Shown here piece by piece: positions 46,666 through 58,924 of a stretch of DNA of 64,000 bases (its first letter is position 1; the number at the start of each line of letters is the position of its first letter). Source of the DNA: Pelomyxa schiedti (lineage: Eukaryota > Evosea > Pelobiontida > Pelomyxidae). The stretch spans positions 310,001 through 374,000 of the forward strand of contig JAHLWZ010000004.1 of assembly GCA_020536535.1 (NCBI GenBank), written 5' to 3'. The translations under genes and the position numbers were made by a program. The notes under the pieces are model-generated. The model was not told where the DNA came from, did no database searches, and saw nothing but the letters and a program-made list of their open reading frames with translations.

Positions 46666-47605
46666 TTATAGAAGGCGCTCGAGGTCGGCAACACCATCAA
46701 CAAAAGTAACAACTAAGAGGAAATAAGAGTGGTGATTTGAGAAGGAGGATTTACAATGTAGGATTTCAGGTTCCACTGCGAGAGTCTCCATTAAGTTCTG
46801 CATAATTTTTTCCCATGGGTCTCTCCACACAAAAATTCGGGGTGGTGTGCTATTGTTACTTCTAGATAGATGTGCTTCATTCCACACTGTCACCAATTCC
46901 TGCAAGGTTCCAAGACTACCTGGATTTATGCTTCTATTATTTGTAGCCAAAAAGAGGGTATGGCAACACACCAGGGAGTACAACAAAGGTAGCAGAGGAG
47001 GAAACAAGCTTCTCAATGCGGGAAATCAACGAGGGGGTGTCAATAACACCGGTTAGAGATGAGTTGGCCCCGCCCATCTTGTGTCTCTGTAAAAATAGAC
47101 TGGGAACAACAATGCCTTTTTGTGGTATTTATTGTAGCGTCAAAAAAAGTACAAACACGAAAGGAAATTCTTACCAAAAGAAGAACCTCCAACGGCCTTT
47201 GCACCAATAGCCGTCGCTTCCATAGAGCCCATGTATCCTCCATTAACGACAGCAAAACCCTTGTTGGCAATGACCTTTCCAACAGCAATATCCTCATCCC
47301 ATATTGGCGTGCCTACGCGGTGCCCAGATCTGTGCACATCGTAATTACGAGTGAACGGACGGGAGATCTACGGTGATAACAACAAACTAGTGTGTCTACA
47401 CACCCTCCAAAAACGGTCACGCAACGAGATCTCTTAATAACGTAAGGGAACCAATGAATAGAGTGCAACCAACCTCGGGCATAGTCGGTGGTGTAGACAT
47501 GGTGCTGGCCTGTTGGTACCGAACGAGAATCGAATTGATTTTGACGAATGATGGTTTCCTGAGGCAGAATGCCTTGGCAGGAATGATGGTCTCCGAGAGA
47601 GCCAT
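46666..47605 (-). CDS. LOG-family (possible lysine decarboxylase-like) nucleotide hydrolase
   Basis: The start is 47605 (MALSETIIPAKAF) or an internal ATG near 47502 (MSTPPTMPE). Exon 2 begins ISRPFTRNYDVHR and continues GTPIWDEDIAVGKVIANKGF, then VVNGGYMGSMEATAIGAKAVGG, the Rossmann-like nucleotide site. Exon 3 holds PGSLGTLQELVTVWNEAHL, the family PGGxGTxxE motif with Ser for the second Gly. Members such as plant LOG remove ribose 5-phosphate from nucleotide 5'-monophosphates; older databases call the family lysine decarboxylase, which is misleading. The exact substrate here is unknown. The gene converges with the AAA+ gene 123 bases away. Confidence 0.75.
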
Positions 47606-47684
47606 TTCACTGCGAGTTCTACTGAGAGGTTCTCAATAACAGGTTCGGCTCTTTGACTGGAATTGATCGCTTCCAAAACTTGGA

Positions 47685-48830
47685 ATGAGTGCCTCCACCA
47701 GCAAGGCGGTGTCTAGAAAGACGCCTATGAAAGCAGGGAAATCTGCTTTTGCTAGGAAAGAGGAGAGGGCTGCCAAACTCAAGTCGTTTGCAGGGGAGGC
47801 TGTTTCCATGTGCGCTCTCAAGGTGATGAACCGCGTCCTTGTTGTTTTGAACGTTCAAGTTTCTTTTTTTCCCCTTTCTCTCTTTTGCTGATATGGGCGC
47901 GCAGTGCTTTCGCTATTTTGAAATGTACGCTCGAGGAAAAGAGGAAGTGATTGTTTTTGTTAAGGGGAGTCCATCCAGGTAAGTGCTGAAACTTTCAGAC
48001 GATGGCATCTTGATCTTATATAAATGCTTTAAGGTTGCCATTAACAAAAGTTCAAGACCCTATTCTTATTCTTCCTCCAGAGACCCCTATTACCAGCGAA
48101 CCCACACATGTAAGTGTAATTTCCTACTGGTAATAGTAACCTGGAGCTTTAGATCACGCAGAGCTCTGACAGAGTAACTTTTTTGATTGGTTCTTATTCG
48201 AATCATGAATTGCCATATGTTTGGGTGTGCCTGCACTTTCCCTTTGATTGCTCTACTTTTCCTCCATTGAACTCAATTTATTTTTTCTTTTCCAATTCCG
48301 CACACCACAAATTCTCTAGGTAATACTGCAGCTAACAAATGTCAGTGTAGGAGCTCTGTGGGGGATTTTGTGGGGGATGACACACCTATAGAGTTAGGAA
48401 CTATCGAAGACTGGGATTGTGAAGGCATTCCTGAACGGCGTTGCAGCCGAAAATGACTAACATGTGAACTAGATATATATGTTGTGGACGTCATTGAAGA
48501 ACTTGTAACACTTGTATACTCAACACCCCACACCAACGCGCTTATTAGTTCAAATGTATACATACCACCACCACCGGAAAATGTCTTTGAGGTTGACATT
48601 GATGCACTCAAACAACTTCCAAAGAAAGAGCAACTTTTGATATCTGGTGCTCTTCTGCACTTCCTAAAAGACCTCTACCTCGAGACTCTCTCCAAAGGTT
48701 GTAAACCCACCCACCCAATCACAAGTGTTAACATACAAAAGAAGTGCTGCCACTTATTCAAAATGACATTGCTGCTTTGAGTGAGTTGCATTTCACTTTA
48801 CTAGGGCAGGTCTTTGCTGAAGGTGAGTAG
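47685..48830 (+). CDS. Unrecognised intron-containing protein
   Basis: The ATG at 47685 (MSASTSKAVSRKTPMKAG) gives a basic N-terminus. In-phase exons continue as CFRYFEMYARGKEEVIVFVK and RLPLTKVQDPILILPPETP. After an unresolved stretch (48180-48480) come the exon NVYIPPPPENVFEVDIDAL, the stretch KKEQLLISGALLHFLKDLY, and the last exon VLPLIQNDIAALSELHFTLL, ending at the TAG at 48828-48830. All these junctions use GT-AG and keep frame. No domain is recognised. The start lies 79 bases from the divergent LOG-family gene, so they likely share a promoter region. Confidence 0.55.
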
Positions 48831-49498
48831 ACAAAACCATGGCTGTATCACCCGGGCCTAAGTAGTAATGAACTTCCTGTTATGGCTTCCACACAAATAA
48901 TTTTACCCTTGCCTCGTTTGTGTCTGAAAACACCTTTGCATCGTTGGTAAAAAGAACAATACAACAATTCAATTTTGTGGAAAAAAGGGGAGGCACATTG
49001 GCATGAGTAAATAATTCAATTTGCTGACACTTCATCGTCTGGAAAACCCTCATGATGTGAGGTCCCACGGTTACTGTGTTCATTGGGAATGTGCCCACCT
49101 CGTTGAGTGTAGATCACTCTACAAGATGCACAGACGAGATCCCAGAACCAGTAGGTCCTTCTTGAAAACCCCCTTTCGAACCAGATAATTGAATTATTTA
49201 CTCACAGGCAGAAGGGGACATTGGCAACAACATGGTTTTTTTCTTTGTCAAACGGTCTTTCTAAGAAAAAAACTGAATTGTTTTCTGAAAACCCCTTCAA
49301 TAGGCAGCTCAACGATGATGAGCATGTCCGGCTCGGAGACTTAAACCAGTAACTAGAAGAAGATTAAAAAGAGGTCACGTAAACTCGTTGCACAATTTAG
49401 AGTCTACGCCACCGACAAGGGTGCAGTTTACTCTCTATTTTTTTTTTTTCGTACAGCATTTTAAAAATACAGATAGAATACGGCACGCAATCTCGACA
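48831..49498. other. Interval upstream of the Crinkler-like gene, containing a long-armed inverted repeat
   Basis: About 670 bases lie between two plus-strand genes. A minus-strand frame at 48880-49098 has no family match. The notable feature is the 18-bp inverted repeat described separately. Runs of T precede the next start (49440-49452). Confidence 0.5.
49004..49204. repeat. Perfect 18-bp inverted repeat with a 165-base spacer
   Basis: TGAGTAAATAATTCAATT at 49004-49021 is the exact reverse complement of 49187-49204. Flanking bases outside the arms share only short patches. It could be the remnant of a small non-autonomous element or a hairpin in a long transcript; no target-site duplication was identified. 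Confidence 0.75.
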
Positions 49499-51707
49499 AT
49501 GTCTAGTAGCCAAACGTCATCATCATCGTCAGGAATAACTACGTCGACTACTTCTACGACTACAACAACTACTACAACACGACGCGAAAAAACACATCGA
49601 CCGACGCATCAAAAGTTGACCAAAAAGGCTGATAGCGCGCGTGAAGAGGCTGTAAGTTCAAGTCACAGCTCACGCCGCAGCTCCAAGCAAATCCAAGATT
49701 CCAGTTCTAGGTCAATTGCGCTGGAAGCTTCTCTTTCTCTAACGTAGCTCTAGTGTTGGCTCCAGTGGTGATCAGAATCCACCAGCAACAAAGCTTGGCC
49801 TTAGACTATGGGAGAAAAAACAAGAAAAGAAAGCAGAAAAGAAAAAAGCACAGGTCAGCCAGGAGGGTGGCCCAGTCAGTTGCATTATCCAATCAGCACC
49901 CACAAATGATACCACTGCAGCACTCACAGCACAGCAGTCAGCAGAGTGTGGCCTCGCCGCCTCCATACCTGTCAATAGCGCTTCAACAATACAACAGGGA
50001 GTCCACCAGCTACTGAGCTTATTAGGAACTGATCGGGTGATGTTTAACGATGTAGTCAATAGCCTGATTGATGCGGCTAGAGAACAAGGAGAACCACCTC
50101 CACTCCATCCCCTTCCACCTCCTATTGATCCACGTACATCATCTGCTACAACTTCAGCAATTCTAAAAACCCTCAAGTCAAAAACCTTTCCACCTTCTGG
50201 GTTTGCCAAAAAAGCCTCCCATCTGCCAGAGGGTTTACATGCGCATTTCCCAGCAACCAAAACAGACCTCACTGTACATCTATATACAGACGTTTTTTAC
50301 AGCTTCATGCAAAAACCTACATTGTCACGGGAAGGTCCACATATGCACTGCCTACTTAGTGATAACTTTTTTTAGACTACGAATTTACTTCCCTCATGAT
50401 TGAAGCGATGTCTATGCCCCATCAGTCCGAATCTTCCCGAAGAGATACATTCAATCTCCTTCTGTCAAAGTTCTTGAAGCGCACCTGTGCTCCAAAAAAG
50501 ATCGGCGAACACTCTTCTTCATCAACTGACGGCTCATTTTCTACATCCTGTCATGGCAAAGAGACATTTTTACTCATACAGGAATCTAAAAAAGATAAAG
50601 GACATGGTGAGAGTCAACAAATTAGCAAAATTTACAACCTTTTCAGGAGGTGCCAACAGCCTACTTGAAGTCATTGCATATTATATCCAAAACCTGGATT
50701 CAGACCTATGTGAAAACTCATGTTGCCCTTGCCTTTTACTAGAGGTTTTTGGAGCGACGCTGTTTATCAGTGGAGCCTGCTTTGGTGAATGTTTGTATCC
50801 ATTCTTTTGTGGCGATCAATATTGATGCTATCTTTTAGATGGAGTCATTGTTGATCCACTGTGTTCCCCTATAAACATGGTCTTCATGCAAAGCAAAAAT
50901 ATGATGATGGAGGTGGCCAATGCTTTTGTAGCTCTCCGTACTTGTACTTTGGCACTGGAGCAACATTATTTGCGATTGGAAACTCCCCACTTCAACCTTG
51001 TTCAACCTCGATTTCCTTTCATAAATTCCTTTGAGGATCTTGACACACACAAACAGGTTTTTTCCTATTTTAAAATTTTCTCCAACACACAACCAGTTCG
51101 CTGTCACATATTTGAAGCGCTTATACCCAGGAAAGGCAAAACCAATTTTTTTGGTGCAGAAAACGTCAGAAAGAACCAAATTGATAATCAAGTTTGCAGA
51201 GAGATATTGTTTAGAGGCACACAGGTGTGAGATTCCTACAACTGGCACATAAATAAACCCTTCCACAGGGATTTGGCTGCGAGTGGAGCAGCACCAAAAG
51301 TGCTGGCTTTTGCTGAGATAAATCCTGTATGGAAGGTTATTGTCATGGAGTACCTTGAGATGCAACCAATCAGCAACAAAGCTGTATGTACCACAATCAA
51401 CAATCTTTTTTTTTTAATTGCTAATTGGAGACAGCAAGCAAAAGAACAACTGTTGGTTGCAATGACCAACTTTCACAAGCACTTTGTTCATGGGGACTTG
51501 CGGGAAGCAAATATTCTTCCCTGTGGCACCAAATATGCCGTTATGGATTTTGATTGGGCTGGCCCACAAGGAGTGGCAAACTACCCCCCTTTTATGAACC
51601 ACAATAGTATATCCTGGCCCACAGGTGCTGAAGAAGGCAAGCCGATAACAATGGAACACGACCATTTCTGGCTAGCTGCGCTTTTTGCCACCCACTGTTG
51701 CACCTAG
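49499..51707 (+). CDS. Crinkler-like effector-type protein with nuclease-like and kinase-like C-terminal regions
   Basis: The ATG at 49499 starts a Ser/Thr-rich disordered region. A helical middle follows (QQGVHQLLSLLGTDRVMFND; KLAKFTTFSGGANSLLEVI). A segment near 50840-51000 (DGVIVDPLCSPINMVFMQSKN) recalls the PD-(D/E)xK nuclease core seen upstream of kinase domains in Crinkler-type proteins. The C-terminal part is kinase-like: GAAPKVLAFAEI and WKVIVMEYLE, then HGDLREANILP (catalytic loop), MDFDWAGPQG (in place of DFG) and SWPTGAEEGKPITMEHD. This DFDWAG/EHD pattern is typical of the fungal and oomycete Crinkler kinase. Several introns are present. The biochemical activity and whether it is secreted are unknown; no signal peptide is visible. 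The nuclease assignment is weaker than the kinase one. Confidence 0.6.
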
Positions 51708-51897
51708 AGGGTTCTGGGCAAAGAGTCAAACAAAAATCCCTACTAGTTCTCTGGCATAGTACAAAAAAGGGTTTGTGGAACTTGAGAATTCGTGATTCAA
51801 CAACAAGAACGCCGTAAACGGAGTTCGTTTGTGTGGCTAATACGAAAAAAAAAAAAAAGAAGTTGAAACTTGAAACAGGTCGTTGTGTGACATCCCA

Positions 51898-54351
51898 ATG
51901 TCCCTTGTATATTATCCGGTGAGTCCGAAACAGTTAGAGATCCTCAGGATCGTCTCTATCTCACGAGTCCTGTGGCAGCACGTCATCCCCCGCGCCCTCG
52001 CGCCCCCTCCCATAATCAGCAAAACTCCCCCACGGCTGCTCGTCCCCACCCTGATCTACCCCGCGATCGCGGATGCGGCCTCCCCCAGCGCCGCCGCCGC
52101 GCAAGTTGCCGCCGCCGCAAACAACACCGAGTGCGGGTGCGTGTCCCCGCACGCCGGAGATTGCCAGCCGTCGACATGCGACCCAAGCCCCGCGCTGGAC
52201 GCGTACCACCGCGTCCTCGTGTGCGCCGGCGAGGCCCTGTTCCCGCTGCGAACCGTGTGCCTCCGCGCGCTATTGGACGTCCTGTCTCGCGAGAACTTCT
52301 TCCCGCACGAGCAGGCGTTGATGTCTTTCGCGAGGAACGGGGCGCTGGCGATGGCCAAGGCGCTGATGGCGGAGTGGTACAGGTTGGCCCCCCCGCCTTC
52401 GCTTGCTCCTTCTTCGGTGAGAGTGTGCTCCGCCGCGGCTGCTGCTAGTGCTTGCGGCGATGCTAACGCCGACACTATTGTGCTTATGCCGGCGCCGCCG
52501 CCGTGGTGCTATTCCTTTGGTGTCACGCCGTCGGTTGCAAAGGCTTTCGTTGTTAACTTGCTTGCGGCAAGTTGCCAAGCTGGGAGCGTTCCGTTTTCTG
52601 AATGGGTCATGTCCCTTCATGCAGATATGATTCCTCGCGCTGACCTTGTACAAATATTTAAGACTGCTGTTGCCTACCCAGAAATTTTGGATCTGTTGTG
52701 GGAGGAATTTTCCCCCTCATTGACATTGAAAGAAACTTTTGGAAACGCTGGGGCAGCAGGCACAGTTCTTCTGCAAAATATTGCAATCACACGAATTAAT
52801 ACTGTAAAATGGCTGTTATCTCATTTTGACATACCACTGCTCGAGATCCGCAAAGATCCTTCTTTCTCTTCGTATTTCACTCAATGTGCCCCTAGGCCGG
52901 ATAGTGCCGCGTCCCTGCATTGGCTGATTGCCACATTCTGCACTAACCGCGATGTCGATGAATCAAACCTTCTGTCAGAAGCTTTGAAATGCGCTTGTCG
53001 TGGTGGAAATGTAACTTCTACAGAGATTATTATGTCTTTTCTATCAGCTGAAGCTGTACGTAAACTACCAAAACACGACTGGGATGCAAAGTGCATTATC
53101 TGGGTATGTGAAAAAATCGGAGAGCCACTCCCCAGATCCGTTTTTGAGAAAAGCTGCTTGTTGGATAATGTTCCACTTGTTCAATCACTAGCAGTGATGC
53201 TGGCTATAACACCGCTGGAAGTAAGAGCAGAGAGACATCGGTTACTTATGTTAGTCCTTGGTTCAAAGAAATTCCAGGTAGCTCAGTGGCTGCTTGATTA
53301 CTATGGTATCATGAGAGGACAAGCGCCCTACGTACTGCGCCTAGTCTGCGGGGCGGGGAACGTCGATTTTGCACAGTGGGTGACTACAAGGTTTAACTTC
53401 TCACGACGCGTGGTGCAGAACAACAAAAACCGTATCCTGCGGGCGTGTTGCCGTGACGGCCTTGCACCTATGGTTAAGTGGCTCGTTGTTCAATTTGCAC
53501 TTACCATTCAAGATGCCCGAAGCTGTGACAATGGAGCCTTCAGGGCATGCATCGAAAGTGGACAGCTTCCTTTAGTGCAATGGTTAACAGACCACTTTAA
53601 CCTAACGCCTGATGACGCGAGGAGCCGAAATAACTATGCCCTCTGGGTGGCCTCCTGGTGGAACCGCCTTGATATTGTCAAGTGGCTTGTGGAGCGCTTC
53701 AATCTCACGGCAGAGGATGTCACTCAGTGCAAGAGTGGGCGTTCTGCTTTGTACAGTGTCCCGATTGATACCTGGCTGCAAGAAAAACTCAACATGGCTT
53801 CGGGCGCGCAAGTAGCAGCCGACTATTCCTTAGCTTTTCCAACTGCCGTTCAAGTGGCTGGGGCCCAATGGGCCGAAATCAGCAACTCGCTACTGACGAA
53901 CTCCGGCAAGATGGGAGACGCCCAGCTGAGCGCGCTCCTAAACGGAGGTTACCGCCCATCAGTCGTCAAGTGGCTGATTCAAAGGACCGGCCTTGTAGAG
54001 CGATTCGCCGCCGCTACCGGCGAATTCCAGCCCGTTACGCAGCTAATACTCACTTCGTGGCACCCAAGCCTCGACCAACCGCGCTGGCTTGTTCTGCGGC
54101 TAGGAATTCAGCCCGGAGACCCGCGGATACCCGTTCCGACGTTACTCCGCGGCGCGGTTGGCAACAACAACTGGGGCGCTATGAAGTGGCTATGCGAGTG
54201 GTTCACTGTCCCTGTGGAGCAGGTGCAGGCTGCCATTGACCAGCACGCGAGGCAGTTCGGGTCCTGGAATTCCAAGGAACGCCAGGAGTTCCAACAATGG
54301 TACTACCAGAAAATGGGCGTCTCTCCACCCTCAAAGTGTTGTTTGCAATAG
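51898..54351 (+). CDS. WL-repeat protein, second full copy (single exon)
   Basis: The ATG at 51898 opens 817 codons without an intron. The N-terminal lead ends ALDAYHRVLVCAGEALFPLR, sharing EALFPL with the copy at 6297. Repeat units follow to the end: TVKWLLSHFDIPLLEIR, AQWLLDYYGIMRGQ, MVKWLVVQFALTIQDAR, LVQWLTDHFNLTPDDAR and IVKWLVERFNLTAEDV. Some middle units have lost the Trp, so it is more divergent there. The N-terminal third is GC-rich and Ala-rich. Lack of an intron where the sister gene has one suggests intron loss or retroposition. No catalytic domain is seen; a protein-binding scaffold is likely. Confidence 0.85.
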   Translation: MSLVYYPVSPKQLEILRIVSISRVLWQHVIPRALAPPPIISKTPPRLLVPTLIYPAIADAASPSAAAAQVAAAANNTECGCVSPHAGDCQPSTCDPSPALDAYHRVLVCAGEALFPLRTVCLRALLDVLSRENFFPHEQALMSFARNGALAMAKALMAEWYRLAPPPSLAPSSVRVCSAAAAASACGDANADTIVLMPAPPPWCYSFGVTPSVAKAFVVNLLAASCQAGSVPFSEWVMSLHADMIPRADLVQIFKTAVAYPEILDLLWEEFSPSLTLKETFGNAGAAGTVLLQNIAITRINTVKWLLSHFDIPLLEIRKDPSFSSYFTQCAPRPDSAASLHWLIATFCTNRDVDESNLLSEALKCACRGGNVTSTEIIMSFLSAEAVRKLPKHDWDAKCIIWVCEKIGEPLPRSVFEKSCLLDNVPLVQSLAVMLAITPLEVRAERHRLLMLVLGSKKFQVAQWLLDYYGIMRGQAPYVLRLVCGAGNVDFAQWVTTRFNFSRRVVQNNKNRILRACCRDGLAPMVKWLVVQFALTIQDARSCDNGAFRACIESGQLPLVQWLTDHFNLTPDDARSRNNYALWVASWWNRLDIVKWLVERFNLTAEDVTQCKSGRSALYSVPIDTWLQEKLNMASGAQVAADYSLAFPTAVQVAGAQWAEISNSLLTNSGKMGDAQLSALLNGGYRPSVVKWLIQRTGLVERFAAATGEFQPVTQLILTSWHPSLDQPRWLVLRLGIQPGDPRIPVPTLLRGAVGNNNWGAMKWLCEWFTVPVEQVQAAIDQHARQFGSWNSKERQEFQQWYYQKMGVSPPSKCCLQ

Positions 54352-54423
54352 AAATAAATAAAAAAACCAGGACAGTGTTCGCGGAACGCATAAGATTCCA
54401 TCAAAAAGAACATAAACCCAACA

Positions 54424-56793
54424 ATGGCACAAGTTGGCGCTTTGACGGGAGCTATTCCGTTGGCCCTGTTGGTGCGACGTGTAGATGGTGGGTCGATTTG
54501 CTAACCAATAGAACAAACAACGATCCCTAATGTTGGTTGGAAATTAGAACTGTGTGCTGCAGGCTGTAACATCGTTGTGGTGTCAATTGCTCCAACTGGT
54601 ACAGATGAGTCCAGGCACCCATTGGTCCAGTCTGTGACACTGGTGGGTCAGGTTCTGAGTGATCTCGGGCAAGTTGCTAAGGCTCGGCGGGCGTATTTGT
54701 GCCTGTCATTCGACGAAATCAGTGGGTATTCCACTACCAGAGGTAATTTTTGTGACATTCTATCTTTGCCCTTTGTATGTTTTTTTACATAAAACAGTGT
54801 TACCTAAGAGCTGTGTGATATTGGGACCATCTGGAGCTGTTTGTGCACATAGGATTCTCAGCACAAATGTATGTCTATTAATACTATTTGACCGTCAGTG
54901 GATTTTATCAACATAATTACTTTCACAGACAGAGTTTGGAGGTGAACGACTCAAAAAAGATTTCATAGACACAGAGTATGGGCGTATTGCTATAGCAGCT
55001 CACTGTGATCTTCTAGAGGTGGATGCAACATATGATCATCTTGGAGTGTGGCTCGTTCTCGCGCCCGTGCAGTACAGTCGGTCTGACCCAGGTCATTCAA
55101 ATTACATCCTCGCGAGCTTACTAAATCCTGTGATGAAGAGGAATCAAATTTGTATGAAGAACACTTGCGCAATTCCTTGTCATCCCAAGGGTTCTTTGTT
55201 GTGGAAGCAAATTCGGGGGGGTCGACTACTGTTTACAATCCCGGAGGGACGATTCTCACCAGCTTAAATGACAAGAACTTTATTACAACAGTTAACTCGT
55301 CATCCATTAGTCGTATTCATGACTTAAACAGATACCAGCAGCCACAGTACACAAATCTCACTATCTCTCTGGTTTTCGCCTTCCGAAAATTACAAATTCG
55401 CAGGTAATGGCCAACTTCCTGAAAGATGTGAGTCATTACTTTAGGAACCTCACTCTGTTAAAGTGGCGGCAATTCAAGTTTCTTCTGACCTTGCTAACAC
55501 CCCAAAAAATATTGAGAAAATTGTTCCTCTTTGTGAAGAAGCAGCTGCAAACGGTTCTCCAAATATATCTAAGCTTTTTTTTTTATGAGATATCAAGGTG
55601 CCAAGTTCATTGTGCTGCCAGAATGTGCTCTGACGGGATACTTGAGCCAAGATTTGAAGATAAACTGGCACCTCCCAGGCAGATCTTTACACTCGTACTT
55701 TCAAGATTCTTCTTTGCTGTTAGAATACTTATGAATCTAGCAAATTTACTGGACTCAATCCTGAGCCACATGCCTTAAGAGTGAGCAGCCCCGAAGTAAA
55801 AAGCTTTGGGCCCCTTGCCAAAAGAATTGGAAGTTATATTTCTGTACCTTTCGTAGAATTCTGTACTACTTCAGGAAATTACTATAATACCATATGCCTT
55901 GTCTCTCCTCATACAGGAGGAGTGGTAGCAACATATCGGAAGATGAACCCATGGTATTCACATTTTTTGGTGGATTAATAAGTACTTATACACTTTCAGG
56001 CCGCATCCAGAGGTGTCGTGGGCAACAGCAGGTCTCTACATTTGATACTCCTACAAATAACACACTCTAGGGCTCGCACCTGTGTGCTATCAAACCGAGT
56101 ATGGCAAGGTTGGTCTTGCTGTATGCTTTGGTATATCTTCCCCTTGCACCCTTCTTTTCTGAAGAAGTCATTTACAGATATACATTCTGTCCTCCCGTTG
56201 TACAAAACTGAAGGAATTTGGACTCTCTTGTATTCTATAGCATGGGTACAAAACTATACACATAACTGGCCACTAAATCCAATAAGGTTGACGGAGAACC
56301 ACTTGCAAGATGGTTCCACAATCTTCTACCAGAAAGGTATTTGATTTCTCTGACACTCTCCACAATAACACCCAAAGAGATTGCGGACTTATGACTTTAA
56401 CGTAGTTGGTGCCAACTGGGCAGTGGACCACTACCAAGTAATTTCCACCCCTTTGCTTCAAGGAATTGCTCACTCTCACATAGCCTTGGTTTGGATATGG
56501 GTCAAGTACCATTTTCCGGTCACATGGAGAAGTTGTCAGCACTGCAAGTAACTCCTATGGCTCGGAGATAGTATATGCCACGCTTCCTTCTCAGCCTCAG
56601 GGTCGTACTACCAACAATTCACGTCCTTCACCCAAATTCTCTACTGCCACCCGGGTTTGTCTTCTCAGTTTTTCTCTCCTTTTAGCCGTACTATTCCTCT
56701 ACCACTTATGCACCTAAGCACACTATAACACATCCAGAACAAGCAAAAAAAAATGTGAATTGGCCAAATTCTATAGACAAAATGTTCTATTGA
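54424..56793 (+). CDS. Tandem nitrilase-like (carbon-nitrogen hydrolase) protein
   Basis: The start at 54424 (MAQVGALTGAIPLALLV) leads into a first, degenerate carbon-nitrogen hydrolase-like half: VVSIAPTGTDES, then DTEYGRIAIAAHCDLLEVD and WLVLAPVQYS. A second, more complete domain begins near 55450 with VKVAAIQVSSD, then FIVLPECALTGYLS (catalytic Glu), ATYRKMNPW (catalytic Lys), YGKVGLAVCFDIH (catalytic Cys) and EIVYATLPSQPQ near 56560. The end is a short tail with stop TGA at 56791-56793. The second half therefore keeps a Glu-Lys-Cys triad while the first lacks an obvious Glu and Lys. Amidase or nitrilase activity is expected; the substrate is unknown. Exon edges, especially 56230-56520, are approximate. 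Confidence 0.72.
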
Positions 56794-56860
56794 CACTGTA
56801 GACAATAAGGTCACCTTTTGTATGTCTATATGAGGGTCTGTATGAGGAGGTTTGCATTTC

Positions 56861-58646
<1,786 letters not shown>

Positions 58647-58924
58647 CTATCCTTTGTGTTGTTGGTTGGTTGCTATTTATTGTTTTGTGGTGGTTATGCT
58701 TTTTTTTTGTATTTGTATGATTTGCTTATTGGAGACAACAAAATTTGCGCTTATAAGTCATTACTAATCTTGAATTCTATTGTTTCCCAATCGATTTATT
58801 TTCCTCATCGGGATTTTTTCCGATTCCCGTTTCTTAGAGCATAACACAATCTTAGGGTTTATTTTTGCTGAAGGGAGCCGTTGTGTTGTTTTGCTTCACG
58901 TTGTTGTGGAAATGTCTTGGGAAG

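Noticed and set aside
53612-53815. Short frames overlapping the second WL-repeat gene
   Set aside because: They lie inside an 817-codon frame with regular repeats and have no independent support.
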